DNA from: Anaerotalea alkaliphila
GTDB taxonomy: Bacteria > Bacillota > Clostridia > Lachnospirales > Vallitaleaceae
NCBI RefSeq assembly: GCF_010179735.1
Contig: NZ_JAAEEH010000004.1
Location: forward strand, 1-64,000
Direction: 5' to 3'
DNA length: 64,000 bases
Shown piece after piece: positions 32,307 through 41,368 of the stretch. How positions within the stretch are numbered: position 1 is the stretch's first letter; each line of letters starts with the position of its first letter. Under the pieces are notes generated by a model. That model was not told where the DNA came from and did no database searches. It saw nothing but the letters and a program-made list of their open reading frames with translations. Position numbers and translations under genes: made by a program.

Positions 32307-34655
32307 TCATGTCGTCCTGTTTTTCAGCGCCTCGATGAAGTCCAGATGGCGGATCTTCTTGTAGGTGGCCAGTTGGGCCAGCAGGATGCACCCGGTGGTG
32401 AAGAGCATGGCCAGGCCGATCTCCTCCGGCTGCACCGGCCTGTTCATGGTGTACAGGTCCGAGGTGAAGCTGACGCTGACCGCTTCCACGAAGAACAGCC
32501 CCAGGGGGACTCCCATCACGAAGCCCAACAGGGTCATGACCAGATTCTCCTTCAGGATCAGTCCGAAGAGCTCCCCCCTGGTGAAGCCCAGGACACGGAG
32601 GGAGGCGAACTCCAGTTTCCGTTCGTGGATGCTCATGATGGTCATGCTGTACACGATGACAAATCCCAGGATTCCCGAGAAGAACAGCATGAACCCGATG
32701 CTCACCAGGGTCAGGTCCATGAATTCCAGGAAGATCGCCTGCAGCTCCTCCGTGGACTGGACCCCACCGACCCTTTCCACATCCTCCAGCAGGGGGATGA
32801 TCTCCTGGTCCGTGGCCACCAGGGCGCCGTTCACGGCCCCCCGCTCCACCAGCTGGGTCCCCATCCACTCCAGCTCCATGTAGGCGTTGATGCCAAGGGT
32901 CTGCTCGATGACCCCACGGACCCGGATGTAGCTGTCTTCCTTACCGGGGAGGAAATTGCGGACCCGGAGCAGGTCCCCCTCCCCGACCCCCAGCTTCAGG
33001 GCCAGGTTGGAGGAGATCAGCATCCCGTCCACAGGCAGGGGCACCTCATGCCCCTGGGCGTCGGAGAAGTTGTAGAAACGGGTCCCCTGGACCAGGCCCA
33101 CTACATTCACCACCCCCGATTTCGCGCCATTGTAGAGTTCGAAGGGAACCTCCAGCTTGGGTTCCAGATGGTCCGCCTCGATGAGCCGCCCCAGGTCCCG
33201 TACGGCCCGCTCGTGGAAGAATCCGTCCAGATGGATGGTGTAGTCCATGGACATGAAATGGCCGTAGTGCTCCTCGAAGAGCACCCCGTAGATGCTGTTC
33301 ATCCAAAAGGTCATGGTCATCATGCCCAAAGTGAAGGCCCCCCCCAGGCTGACCAGGAGGAATTTTTTCTTCTCCCTGAAGATGTTCCGGAACACGATCT
33401 TCCAGGTGAAGCTCACCTGGTTCCAAAGGAAGCGGATCCGTTCCAGAAGGATCCGGTGCCCCTGCCGGGGGGCCTCCGGCTTCATGGATTCCGCGGGGGA
33501 GATCGCCAGGACGTTCCTTGCCCCAAGGAATCCCGAGGCCATGCAGACCACCGTGGCCAGGACCAGGGAGGCGACGATGTTCTCCGGATAGAAGCGCACC
33601 TCCAGGAGGGGGATGGCGAAGAAGTCCAGGTACAGCTGGGTCATGAACCCCGAAAGGACCGTGCCCAGAAGGGTTCCCAAGATGCCCCCTGTGATGCCGA
33701 CGAACAGGGCGAACTTCATGTAGTGGCCCAGGATGGTCCGGTTCCGGTAGCCCATGGCCTTCAGCACACCGATGGCCATCCGGTCGTTCTTCACCATCCT
33801 TCCCATGAGGGTCGCCAGGATCCCTCCCGCAGCGAACAGGAAGATGAATGGCACCGTCCGGGTCATGGCCTGCAGGCCTTCGATCTCCTGGTAGGTCACG
33901 TTGTTGCTGAGCTGGTCCTTCCGGGGGATGATCCTGCGGACGCCATAGCGGTCCAAGGCCTCCTCCAGATGGTCCTCCGCCTCCTTGGACCGGGCCCGGT
34001 CCTCCAGCTTGAACACCACTTCGTTGTAGATGCCTCCGGTTCCCGCGATGCTTCCCAGGTAGGATTCCTCCACAAAGACCACCCCGAATTTGCCCGGCCG
34101 GGGCATCAGGGCCTGCTCGTTCTCCATCAGATAGATGTATTCGGGACTGCCCACGATGCCGGCCACCACCATCTCCCGCCTTTGGCCCGCGATCTGGAGG
34201 TGGAACCTGTCCTCCACCTCCAGTCCCCTGGCCGTGGCGAACTTCTCCAGTACCAGCACCCGGTTCTCCCCGATGCTCCTGGAACCTTCATAGAGGTGCA
34301 GTTCGTTGATTCCGTCGGTGGAGGATCCCGAGGAGACCACCCGCACGTTCACGATTTCCTTGGGGTCGTCCGTCAGGAAAGGGGTGGTGAAGGCATATCT
34401 TCCCTTGGCCTCCACTATCCCCCCATCCCCCACCAGCCCGTCCACCTCCTGGCTGGGGATGTGCATCAGCTCCACGAAGACGTCCCCGAAGTTGCTCTGG
34501 TCGTAATAGCTTTCCAGGGAAGTCTGCAGGTTGGTGGCGGCGCTGGTGATGGCCGTAAAGATGAAAAGTCCCGTGACCATCACCGCCAGCAGGGCCGCCA
34601 GCTGGCCTTTGGCATGGCGCATGGTCCGGACCAGGCGCAGGTTCAGTTTCTTCAT
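32307..34655 (-). CDS. FtsX/MacB-type ABC transporter permease
   Basis: This is a 782-residue permease. An N-terminal helix (LAALLAVMVTGLFIFTAIT) is followed by a large extracellular domain and two FtsX-like blocks of three helices (about residues 255-390 and 660-770), separated by a second helix and extracellular domain. This is the duplicated architecture of macrolide/lipoprotein-type (type VII) exporters. Such proteins act mechanically on extracytoplasmic substrates instead of forming a channel. With the LolD-like ATPase immediately upstream it forms a two-gene transporter. The ATG at 34655 lies four bases past the ATPase stop with GTGAGG upstream. A role in lipoprotein or antimicrobial handling is inference. 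Confidence 0.9.
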   Translation of the reverse strand: MKKLNLRLVRTMRHAKGQLAALLAVMVTGLFIFTAITSAATNLQTSLESYYDQSNFGDVFVELMHIPSQEVDGLVGDGGIVEAKGRYAFTTPFLTDDPKEIVNVRVVSSGSSTDGINELHLYEGSRSIGENRVLVLEKFATARGLEVEDRFHLQIAGQRREMVVAGIVGSPEYIYLMENEQALMPRPGKFGVVFVEESYLGSIAGTGGIYNEVVFKLEDRARSKEAEDHLEEALDRYGVRRIIPRKDQLSNNVTYQEIEGLQAMTRTVPFIFLFAAGGILATLMGRMVKNDRMAIGVLKAMGYRNRTILGHYMKFALFVGITGGILGTLLGTVLSGFMTQLYLDFFAIPLLEVRFYPENIVASLVLATVVCMASGFLGARNVLAISPAESMKPEAPRQGHRILLERIRFLWNQVSFTWKIVFRNIFREKKKFLLVSLGGAFTLGMMTMTFWMNSIYGVLFEEHYGHFMSMDYTIHLDGFFHERAVRDLGRLIEADHLEPKLEVPFELYNGAKSGVVNVVGLVQGTRFYNFSDAQGHEVPLPVDGMLISSNLALKLGVGEGDLLRVRNFLPGKEDSYIRVRGVIEQTLGINAYMELEWMGTQLVERGAVNGALVATDQEIIPLLEDVERVGGVQSTEELQAIFLEFMDLTLVSIGFMLFFSGILGFVIVYSMTIMSIHERKLEFASLRVLGFTRGELFGLILKENLVMTLLGFVMGVPLGLFFVEAVSVSFTSDLYTMNRPVQPEEIGLAMLFTTGCILLAQLATYKKIRHLDFIEALKNRTT

Positions 34656-34659
34656 GTCC

Positions 34660-35376
34660 TCACCACACAATCTCCTTCGGGTCCAAGGGTTGGCTGTTCC
34701 TGTAATCCTCCATGACCTTGCCGCTGCGCATCTTCAGCACCCGGTCCGCCATCTGGGCGATGGGGGCGTTGTGGGTGATCACCACTACGGTGCGCCCGTA
34801 CCGCTCGTTGACCATCTTGAGCACCTGCAGGATGGAGATGCCCGTCTCGAAATCCAAAGCCCCCGTAGGCTCGTCGCACAGGAGGATTTCGGGGTTCTTG
34901 GCCGCCGCCCGGGCGATGGCCACCCGCTGCTGCTCGCCCCCGCTCATCTGGGCAGGGAAGTGGTCCGAACGCTCTTCCAGTCCCACGGCCTCCAGCATCT
35001 CCTCCACATCCAGCGGCTCGTCGCAGATCTCCACCGCCAGTTCGACATTCTCCCTGGCGGTCAGGTTCCCGATCAGGTTGTAGAACTGGAAGATGAACCC
35101 CACGTCCCTCCTTCTGAACTGGGTCAGCTTCCTGTCGTCGTAGCGGGTCACCTCCTGTTCCTTGAAGAACACCTTCCCTGCGGAAGGCTTGTCCATGCCG
35201 CCCATGATGTTCAGCAGGGTGCTTTTGCCCGAGCCGCTGGGCCCCAGGATCACCACGAATTCCCCTTCCCCGATCTCAAAGGAGACCTCCTGGAGGGCCT
35301 TGACCTCCACATCCCCCATCTGATAGGATTTGGACAGCCCCTCCACCTTGTACAGAACCTTATTTTCCATCTCCAT
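34660..35376 (-). CDS. ABC transporter ATP-binding protein, LolD/MacB type
   Basis: This 238-residue ATPase has Walker [11 protein letters not shown] (about residue 42), signature [14 protein letters not shown], Walker [14 protein letters not shown] and the H-loop VITHNA. The family feature [21 protein letters not shown] is present. It energises the FtsX-like permease. The ATG at 35376 has AGGAGG seven bases upstream. The GTG two codons earlier overlaps that site. A TATAAT at 35414-35409 lies upstream, and a repeated element (35423-35444) occupies the -35 position. Confidence 0.92.
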   Translation of the reverse strand: MEMENKVLYKVEGLSKSYQMGDVEVKALQEVSFEIGEGEFVVILGPSGSGKSTLLNIMGGMDKPSAGKVFFKEQEVTRYDDRKLTQFRRRDVGFIFQFYNLIGNLTARENVELAVEICDEPLDVEEMLEAVGLEERSDHFPAQMSGGEQQRVAIARAAAKNPEILLCDEPTGALDFETGISILQVLKMVNERYGRTVVVITHNAPIAQMADRVLKMRSGKVMEDYRNSQPLDPKEIVW

Positions 35377-35422
35377 CGCCACTCCTCCTGTACACTTCCG
35401 TTTCCTCCATTATACCATACCA

Positions 35423-35444
35423 GGGACCAAACTTTCCTAGTGTA
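35423..35444. repeat. 22-bp repeat copy upstream of the ABC/FtsX genes
   Basis: GGGACCAAACTTTCCTAGTG-TA differs at one base from 13987-14008. It lies between the terminator of the SHOCT genes and the -10 box of the ABC operon. Confidence 0.65.
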
Positions 35445-35445
35445 C

Positions 35446-35475
35446 GAAAAAGAGGCGGAGCATGGTTGCTCCGCC
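35446..35475 (-). terminator. Terminator of the SHOCT gene pair
   Basis: The stem GGCGGAGCA/TGCTCCGCC (35454-35462 and 35467-35475) has a 4-base loop. On the minus strand it is followed by TCTTTTTC. Confidence 0.85.
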
Positions 35476-35479
35476 CCTC

Positions 35480-35764
35480 CTATTTCCTCTCCAACAGCTC
35501 CTTCTTCTTCTGGTACTCCTCCTCGTCGATCTCCCCGTTCACCAGCTTCATCTTCAGGATCTCCATGGCCTGGTCCCTGGCGCCCTGGCCGCCGCCCCCT
35601 TGTTTCCGTTTCAGAAGCAGCAGCACCAGAAGGACGGCGGCAACCAGCAACAGCAGGAGCAGCACGCCCCCCACCAGGAAGCCTCCCGGTCCACCGAACC
35701 AGTCCATGCACCGGCCGCCGTATTCCCATCCCCGTTCAAAATCATATCCTCTTGGAAAACGCAT
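35480..35764 (-). CDS. SHOCT-domain membrane protein
   Basis: This 94-residue protein has a soluble N-terminus of about 28 residues (FERGWEYGGRCMDWFGG), one long hydrophobic segment (about residues 29-52), a short basic linker, and a C-terminal SHOCT helix pair AMEILKMKLVNGEIDEEEYQKKKELLE. SHOCT motifs are short oligomerisation or targeting modules of unknown function. The ATG at 35764 has AGGAGGT six bases upstream. It follows a second SHOCT gene by 21 bases and shares its transcript. Confidence 0.85.
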   Translation of the reverse strand: MRFPRGYDFERGWEYGGRCMDWFGGPGGFLVGGVLLLLLLVAAVLLVLLLLKRKQGGGGQGARDQAMEILKMKLVNGEIDEEEYQKKKELLERK

Positions 35765-35785
35765 CACTTTACCTCCTTGCCCGTT

Positions 35786-35962
35786 CTATTGGATCATGTT
35801 TTTCATCTTCAGGTAGGTGCCCTCGTCGATCTCCCCGTTCACAAACCGTTCCTTCAGCCGTTCCATGGCTTGTCCTCCCTTTTCTTCCCTGGGGAGCAAT
35901 TCCCTGTCCTTGAGAAGCACATATGCCAGCACTCCAATCAGAATCCATCCTGCAAACATCAT
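35786..35962 (-). CDS. Very small SHOCT-domain membrane protein
   Basis: This 58-residue protein has an N-terminal membrane helix (MMFAGWILIGVLAYVLL), a short charged linker, and a SHOCT motif AMERLKERFVNGEIDEGTYLKMKNMI that matches the neighbour's at most positions. The two are probably a duplication. The start at 35962 is set by AGGAGG eight bases upstream. The frame is open further but without a ribosome site. Function is unknown; both may interact in the membrane through their SHOCT tails. Confidence 0.8.
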   Translation of the reverse strand: MMFAGWILIGVLAYVLLKDRELLPREEKGGQAMERLKERFVNGEIDEGTYLKMKNMIQ

Positions 35963-36068
35963 TGTCGGCAACCTCCTTTCTTTTCCTAACCTTATCATAC
36001 CACCGGATTGTGAAGAAATTATGTCGTTTTACCCTGTTTTCTTCCAATTTCCCAATAACCGTTCTCAA

Positions 36069-36096
36069 TTGACTTTCCTTCCAATCGTGTTATAAT
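36069..36096 (+). promoter_or_regulatory. Promoter of msrAB
   Basis: TTGACT (36069-36074) and TATAAT (36091-36096) are separated by 16 bases. The short leader contains a GCAGGC/GCCTGC hairpin just before the ribosome site. Confidence 0.8.
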
Positions 36097-36140
36097 GATA
36101 TTGCAGGCAGAGAACCGCCTGCGATAAGGAGGCGAACGAT

Positions 36141-37091
36141 TTGAAGAACCTGAAGGAAATCCATCTGGCCGGAGGCTGCTTCTGGGGTGTGGAGGCCTAC
36201 ATGCAAAGGATTCCAGGCGTCATGGACGCCGTGTCCGGTTACGCCAACGGCAATACGGAGAATCCCAGCTACGAGGACCTGGTGTACCGGAACTCCGGTC
36301 ATGCGGAGACCGTCCGGGTGCTCTACGATCCGGAGGTGGTGGAACTCAAGACCCTGCTGGCCCACTATTTCAGGATTGTGGACCCCACCAGCCTCAACCG
36401 GCAAGGCAACGACCGGGGGGTCCAGTACCGCACCGGCATCTACTATACGGATCCAGGGGACCTGGACACCATCCGTTCCATGATGGCCCATGTCCAGTCT
36501 TCCCATGCCAAACCCCTGGCGGTGGAGGTCCTTCCCCTGGCCCACTTTTATCCGGCGGAGGAATACCACCAGGATTACCTGGACAAGAACCCCGGCGGCT
36601 ACTGCCACATCGACCTGCGTCTCGCGGACGCTCCCGTGGTGGAGGGGGAACCGTATCCGAAACCCGGGCAGGAAGAACTCCGGGACAAGCTGACCCCCCT
36701 CCAGTTCTCCGTCACCCAGGAAAGCGCCACCGAGCGCCCCTTCACCGGAGAATACTGGAACACCCGGGCCAAGGGGATCTATGTGGATGTCGCCACCGGG
36801 GAGCCCCTCTTCAGCTCCGCAGCCAAGTTCGATTCCGGCTGCGGATGGCCCAGCTTCACCAGACCTCTGGCACCGGAGGTGGTACGCTATGCAAGCGACG
36901 CCAGCCACGGCATGCGGCGGGTGGAGGTCCGCAGCCGCAGCGGGGACAGCCATCTGGGACACGTCTTCGAGGACGGCCCCAAGGAAGCGGGAGGACTGCG
37001 GTACTGCATCAACAGCGCCTCCCTGGAGTTCATCCCCCGGGAGGAGATGGAAACCCGGGGATACGGCCATCTGTTGGACCAGGTGGAATGA
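36141..37091 (+). CDS. msrAB: Bifunctional methionine sulfoxide reductase MsrA/MsrB
   Basis: This is a 316-residue fusion. MsrA occupies about residues 5-155, with catalytic C13 in GGCFWG and EYHQDYL. MsrB occupies about 180-310, with SGCGWPSF (recycling Cys), HLGHVF and the catalytic Cys in [11 protein letters not shown]. The zinc CxxC pairs of some MsrB proteins are absent, so this is the non-zinc type. The enzyme reduces both S and R epimers of methionine sulfoxide in proteins, using thioredoxin. There is no signal peptide, so it acts in the cytosol. The start is TTG, with AGGAGG upstream. Confidence 0.95.
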   Translation: MKNLKEIHLAGGCFWGVEAYMQRIPGVMDAVSGYANGNTENPSYEDLVYRNSGHAETVRVLYDPEVVELKTLLAHYFRIVDPTSLNRQGNDRGVQYRTGIYYTDPGDLDTIRSMMAHVQSSHAKPLAVEVLPLAHFYPAEEYHQDYLDKNPGGYCHIDLRLADAPVVEGEPYPKPGQEELRDKLTPLQFSVTQESATERPFTGEYWNTRAKGIYVDVATGEPLFSSAAKFDSGCGWPSFTRPLAPEVVRYASDASHGMRRVEVRSRSGDSHLGHVFEDGPKEAGGLRYCINSASLEFIPREEMETRGYGHLLDQVE

Positions 37092-37093
37092 TG

Positions 37094-37139
37094 CAAGGGA
37101 GGGAGCAAAAAGCCCGCGGGCTTTTTGCTCCCTCCCTTG
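37094..37139. terminator. 46-bp perfect palindrome acting as bidirectional terminator
   Basis: Arms 37094-37116 and 37117-37139 are perfectly complementary over 23 bases, with no spacer and a CCCGCGGG centre. It lies two bases past the msrAB stop and 22 bases from the stop of the convergent beta-propeller gene. Confidence 0.85.
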
Positions 37140-37161
37140 TTGCCGTCGTGCTGGAACTCCC

Positions 37162-39525
37162 CTATCTGGGAAGCGCCGCCTCACCCGTCTTCTGCATGTC
37201 CACGATCCTGTTGACCTGGACCTTGGCGGGAGAGATGGTGTAGAGGTGCTCCCCGATGTAGAGGATCCTGCCGATGTTGTACTGGTAGTCGAAATACTTG
37301 TAGTCCCTTTCGGACTGGACGGTTCCCGAGGTGTGGTGGGTCAGCTGTCCCCGGTAGGTGAAGCTGTCCGCGTCCACATCATAGACATAGGCCCCTGCGA
37401 AATCCATGACATAGGGTGTCCGCCCGACGATGGAGATGGGGAACGCCATCAGTCCCTTTTCCAGGGAAATCATCAATGCCTTGTGGTTGTAGTCCAGTTC
37501 CGAATAGGTGCCTTCCCGGCCGATGACTTCCTTGTCCTTTTCCACCGGCGCCATGGGGTCGGTCACGTCGAAGAGGGATATCTTGAAGCCTCCTCTGGTC
37601 GTGAAGCCGTCCCGTTCCACGGTGTCATAACCGAATCCCAGGATATGGTTCTCGTCCAGCAGATGCATGTAGGAGGAGAATCCCGGAATCTTCAGGTAGC
37701 CCAGGACCTTGGGGTTTCTGGGGTCCGCAGCGTCGATGACGAAGAAGGGGTCGATTTCCTTGAAGGTGACCATGTAGATCCTGTCTCCGGCGAAGCGGGT
37801 GCTGTAGATCCTTTCCCCTTCCGCCAGGCCTTCCAGGGTGCCGACCCGCTCCAGTCCTTCGTCCAGGATGTAGACGTTGTTGCTGGAAGGGTCCGCCGTA
37901 TTCCACATCTGGCCTACGGTGGTGGCCACCCGCAGGTTGCCTTCATGCTCGTCCAGGGAGAACTGGTTCAGCAGCCGTCCGGGCACGGATCCCTTCTCCA
38001 CGAAGCGGACCTTTCCGTCCTCCAGGGCGAATTTGTACAGGGTGGTGGTCATCTCATAGGTGGGCCTGTACAGGAACCGGTCGGGGTCCACCACGGGCTC
38101 CAGACTGTAGCGGTACCGGGTGAATCCCAGGACCATACCTGTCTTGGATGCATACACCGTTTCCGCCGACCCCAGATAGGCGTTCACGTCGGCTTCCCCG
38201 CCCGTCAGGTCCAAGCCGATGGCCAGCAGATAGGAGGGCTCCACATTGTCCGGGAAGTACCGGATTTCATCGAAACCGAACACCTTGGTCTCCCCGGATC
38301 CGTTGTCTATCATCACCGGCATGGCCATCGCTTCCATTGGGGCTTCCGCCTCCATGGCCTCCGGCAAGTCCGCCGGCTTGTCCTCCACAGCCACATCCAC
38401 GTAGGGCATGATGCCGTAGTGGCGGAAGCTCTGGTTTGTCACCATGTAGAATTTGTCCCCCACCAGACGGGAGGATACGGGATATCCGGAGAATTCCAGG
38501 TCCCTCGCCAATACGGGATTGGCCTTGTCCCGGACGTCATAGACCTGCACGAAGGTGGTGTCCATGCCGTAGGGGACCGGCAGGATCCTGGCTTCCGGTG
38601 CAGGCACCGGATACAAGCCGTACTGGTATTTGCTGCCCACGACCAGCAGCTTGCCGTCCTGGATGTAGAGGTCGGTGGCATTCCTGTTGACCGTCACTGC
38701 CTTATCCGGGGAAATCTCATCGCCGAAGGCCAGGGTGGCCACCACCTTGGGAGCGCCCGGAACCGCTTCCAGGATGTAAACCTTGTTGTTCTGCAGGGTG
38801 TAGATGTGGGTTCCGTCGGTCTTCACCACATCCCCCTCGTCCACGCCTTCCACCTGCACGTTGGTTTCCGAATGACCTCCCCCGCCCTTCCCTTCAGGGG
38901 CGGGCGCACCGGCTGCCGTGTCGCTTGCGCTTTCGGTCCCGTCCATGGTGGCCGCAGGCTCCAGGCCGAAGAAGCGGCTACCCGCATAGTCGTCCAGCTT
39001 TTGGCTATAGGCCAGCAGGGCTTTTAGGGCTTCCGGGGACCCTACCACGGGAAGCTCTCCCAGGCTTTGGGTGTCCTGGGGCGCCTGGCCCTTTTGAAGG
39101 TGGATGCTCTTGTCTCCGGCGTTCCAGGAGACTTCATATCCCAGGTTCTCCGCGATGAAACGGATGGGCACCATGGTCCTGTCCTGGACCAGCAGCGGCT
39201 CCGTGTCCATGCGCCGCAGCTCCCCGTCCACCAGGAAGTCTGGGTTTCCGGGCTCCAGCAGCAGTTCCCGGTCCCCCATCCGCACGATGACCTGCCTGGT
39301 CTCCCGGTTCCAGTCCACGGTTGCGCCCAGGTGCTCGAACACCCCCCGCAGGCCCACCAGGGTCCGGTCCTTGTGGAGGACGGGAGCCACCTCCTGGGGC
39401 AGAAGCGCTCCGTCCAGATAAATGGCAAGCGCTCCTGCCGCCTCCACCCGGCTGCCCGGTACGACAGCCGCCCCCAGGCTGGATAGGACCAGCGTCCACG
39501 CCAACAATACCGCCAATTTTTTCAT
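37162..39525 (-). CDS. Secreted beta-propeller protein with N-terminal stalk domain
   Basis: This is a 787-residue exported protein. A Sec signal peptide of about 30 residues (MKKLAVLLAWTLVL...VEAAG) has no lipobox. Residues 30-150 resemble the copper amine oxidase N-terminal 'stalk' domain used for surface attachment (YLDGALLPQEVAPVL, TMVPIRFIAENLGYEV). After a linker with GKGGGGHSE, residues 215-780 form a large propeller of the type annotated as secreted protein with C-terminal beta-propeller related to WD-40 (VVKTDGTHIYTLQNNKVYI, GFGYDTVERDG). No enzymatic role is known. It may bind partners at the cell surface. AGGAGG precedes the ATG. Confidence 0.85.
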   Translation of the reverse strand: MKKLAVLLAWTLVLSSLGAAVVPGSRVEAAGALAIYLDGALLPQEVAPVLHKDRTLVGLRGVFEHLGATVDWNRETRQVIVRMGDRELLLEPGNPDFLVDGELRRMDTEPLLVQDRTMVPIRFIAENLGYEVSWNAGDKSIHLQKGQAPQDTQSLGELPVVGSPEALKALLAYSQKLDDYAGSRFFGLEPAATMDGTESASDTAAGAPAPEGKGGGGHSETNVQVEGVDEGDVVKTDGTHIYTLQNNKVYILEAVPGAPKVVATLAFGDEISPDKAVTVNRNATDLYIQDGKLLVVGSKYQYGLYPVPAPEARILPVPYGMDTTFVQVYDVRDKANPVLARDLEFSGYPVSSRLVGDKFYMVTNQSFRHYGIMPYVDVAVEDKPADLPEAMEAEAPMEAMAMPVMIDNGSGETKVFGFDEIRYFPDNVEPSYLLAIGLDLTGGEADVNAYLGSAETVYASKTGMVLGFTRYRYSLEPVVDPDRFLYRPTYEMTTTLYKFALEDGKVRFVEKGSVPGRLLNQFSLDEHEGNLRVATTVGQMWNTADPSSNNVYILDEGLERVGTLEGLAEGERIYSTRFAGDRIYMVTFKEIDPFFVIDAADPRNPKVLGYLKIPGFSSYMHLLDENHILGFGYDTVERDGFTTRGGFKISLFDVTDPMAPVEKDKEVIGREGTYSELDYNHKALMISLEKGLMAFPISIVGRTPYVMDFAGAYVYDVDADSFTYRGQLTHHTSGTVQSERDYKYFDYQYNIGRILYIGEHLYTISPAKVQVNRIVDMQKTGEAALPR

Positions 39526-39678
39526 GTCTGCTTCCTCCTTTTGCTTGTTTCCCCCGTCACCCCATTAGACTGGATTTCGGGCCGTTTTGTTCCCTCTTTT
39601 CCCTTCCTGCCAGCTTTTTTCCGTGTTATTATGGAAGGGATGGCCCCCCGCTTTCCGCCCGTCCGAAAGGAGACACCC

Positions 39679-40545
39679 ATGAGAAAAGCCGCCCGGTTCG
39701 TCCTGCTTGTGTTCGCCGCCACCTTCGCCTATGCCGAACTCTACTATTCCGGCCTCTTTCCCCGGAGCTCCGCCTCCGACCTGGCCATGGCCCTGTTCTA
39801 CATGTGGATTCCCGGCATCGTTGCCATCCTGCTGCACCGCAGGGAAGGAGGCACCTTCCGCTCCCTGGTGGGCAGGCCCCGGTGGAACCGCTGGTTCCTC
39901 TTTGCCTGGCTGGTGTTTCCCATCCTTTCCTTTGCCAACATCCCTGTGAACCTGCTCTTCCCCGGCGTGGAGTTCAGCCTGCGGATGGGCGGCTTCCTGG
40001 AGCGGTACCGGGATGTGCTGCCTCCCGAACAGTTTGCGGAAATGGCGGAACAGCTGGCAGGAAACCCCGCCATCCCCCTACTGCTCCTGGTGCTCCAGGG
40101 CCTCCTGGCCGGAGCCACCGTCAACGCCCTTGCCGGCCTTGGGGAGGAACTGGGCTGGCGGGGCCGGCTGAACGCCTCCCTGGAATTCCTGGGCTTCTGG
40201 CCCCGTTCCCTAGTCATCGGCACCGTCTGGGGCTTCTGGCATGCCCCCCTGATCCTGCGGGGCCACAACTATCCGGGCTATCCCGTGGCCGGGGTCTTCC
40301 TGATGGTCCTCTGGTGCATCCTGCTGACGCCGGTCCACCTGCTGGTCCGGGAAAAGACGGGTAGCGTCCTGGCCGCGGCTGTGGCCCACGGCACACTGAA
40401 CGCCACCGCAGGCATTTCCCTCGTCTACCTGGTTGGGGGCCATCCCCTGGTCAACGGTCTGCTGGGCGCCAGCGGCTTCCTCACCCTGGCCCTGTTCAAC
40501 CTGGGGATCTGGGCCTTCAGGCGCCGGGTTTTTACGGATAGGTGA
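39679..40545 (+). CDS. CPBP-family intramembrane metalloprotease (Abi/CAAX type)
   Basis: This 288-residue protein has about seven hydrophobic segments. The CPBP motifs are GEELGWRG with the EExxxR catalytic Glu pair and Arg (about residue 157), FWHAPLILRGH (second His motif) and AVAHGTLNAT (third). It is predicted to cleave peptides within the membrane, and in bacteria the family is linked to bacteriocin immunity or prenyl-protein-like processing. No bacteriocin gene is nearby. The ATG at 39679 has AAAGGAG upstream. Its end overlaps the convergent truA gene by 14 bases. Confidence 0.88.
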   Translation: MRKAARFVLLVFAATFAYAELYYSGLFPRSSASDLAMALFYMWIPGIVAILLHRREGGTFRSLVGRPRWNRWFLFAWLVFPILSFANIPVNLLFPGVEFSLRMGGFLERYRDVLPPEQFAEMAEQLAGNPAIPLLLLVLQGLLAGATVNALAGLGEELGWRGRLNASLEFLGFWPRSLVIGTVWGFWHAPLILRGHNYPGYPVAGVFLMVLWCILLTPVHLLVREKTGSVLAAAVAHGTLNATAGISLVYLVGGHPLVNGLLGASGFLTLALFNLGIWAFRRRVFTDR

Positions 40546-41293
40546 CTTCCATGAGGAAGAGTCCCTTGGCCGGAACCCTTTCGATCTCCCCGTTCCGCTT
40601 CCCGCTCTCCAACAGGGCCCGCACCTCCTCCGGCCCCAGCTTTCCCCGTCCCGCATCCAGCAGGGTGCCCGCCAGAATGCGGGCCATGTTGTAGAGGAAC
40701 CCGTCCCCCCGCATGTCGACCCAAAGCTCCTCCCCCTCTTCCCGGAAGGTGACGGCGTGGAGGGTGCGGACCGTGCTCTTCTTCGTCTTCTTGTTGCTGA
40801 AGGCCTGGAAGTCGTGGGTCCCCAGCAGGACGGGGACACAGGCCTCCATTGCCTTCAGGTCCAGCGCCCCCGGCAGATGGTGGACGAAATTCCTCTCAAA
40901 CACCGGGGGATGCCCCGCCCGATGGATCCGGTACCGGTAGGTCTTGTCCACTGCCTTGAACCGGGCATGGAAGTCCGCCTCCACCTCCTCCACGGACAGG
41001 ACGGCCAGGTCTTCCGGCAGGTACTGCTGGAGGTAGGCCCGGATGTTCCCGCAGGACTTTCCTGAACGGGTATGGAAGTTTGCCGTCTGGGCCCAGGCGT
41101 GGACCCCCCTGTCCGTGCGGCCGGACCCGATGACCTTCACGTCTTCCCCCGTCATCTTGGATAGGACGTCCTCCAGCTTCCCCTGGACCGTTGGCTCCTG
41201 CCCGTGGGGAAGCCGTTGCCACCCGGCGTACCGTGTCCCCTCGTACCGCACCACCATCTTGATGTTCCTTGCGCCATGCTCCATCTTCTCCAT
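40532..41293 (-). CDS. truA: tRNA pseudouridine(38-40) synthase TruA
   Basis: This 253-residue enzyme has the catalytic Asp in GSGRTDRGVHA (about residue 55) and the conserved MVVRYEGTRYAGWQ opening and FLYNMARILAGTLLDAG near residue 210. It converts uridines 38-40 of tRNA anticodon stems to pseudouridine. The ATG at 41293 is chosen because AGGAGG lies six bases upstream. It is divergent from asrABC, and the promoter region between them is about 165 bases. It overlaps the CPBP protease gene tail to tail. Confidence 0.96.
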   Translation of the reverse strand: MEKMEHGARNIKMVVRYEGTRYAGWQRLPHGQEPTVQGKLEDVLSKMTGEDVKVIGSGRTDRGVHAWAQTANFHTRSGKSCGNIRAYLQQYLPEDLAVLSVEEVEADFHARFKAVDKTYRYRIHRAGHPPVFERNFVHHLPGALDLKAMEACVPVLLGTHDFQAFSNKKTKKSTVRTLHAVTFREEGEELWVDMRGDGFLYNMARILAGTLLDAGRGKLGPEEVRALLESGKRNGEIERVPAKGLFLMEVTYP

Positions 41294-41368
41294 CTTCTTC
41301 CTCCTTCTTTCCTCCCTTCCATTGTACATCCGCCGCCTTCAAAAGACAATCCGTTGTTGCCTCGGCAA

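Noticed and set aside
39679-40545. Bacteriocin immunity locus around the CPBP protease
   Set aside because: No small double-glycine peptide, exporter or regulator gene lies nearby.
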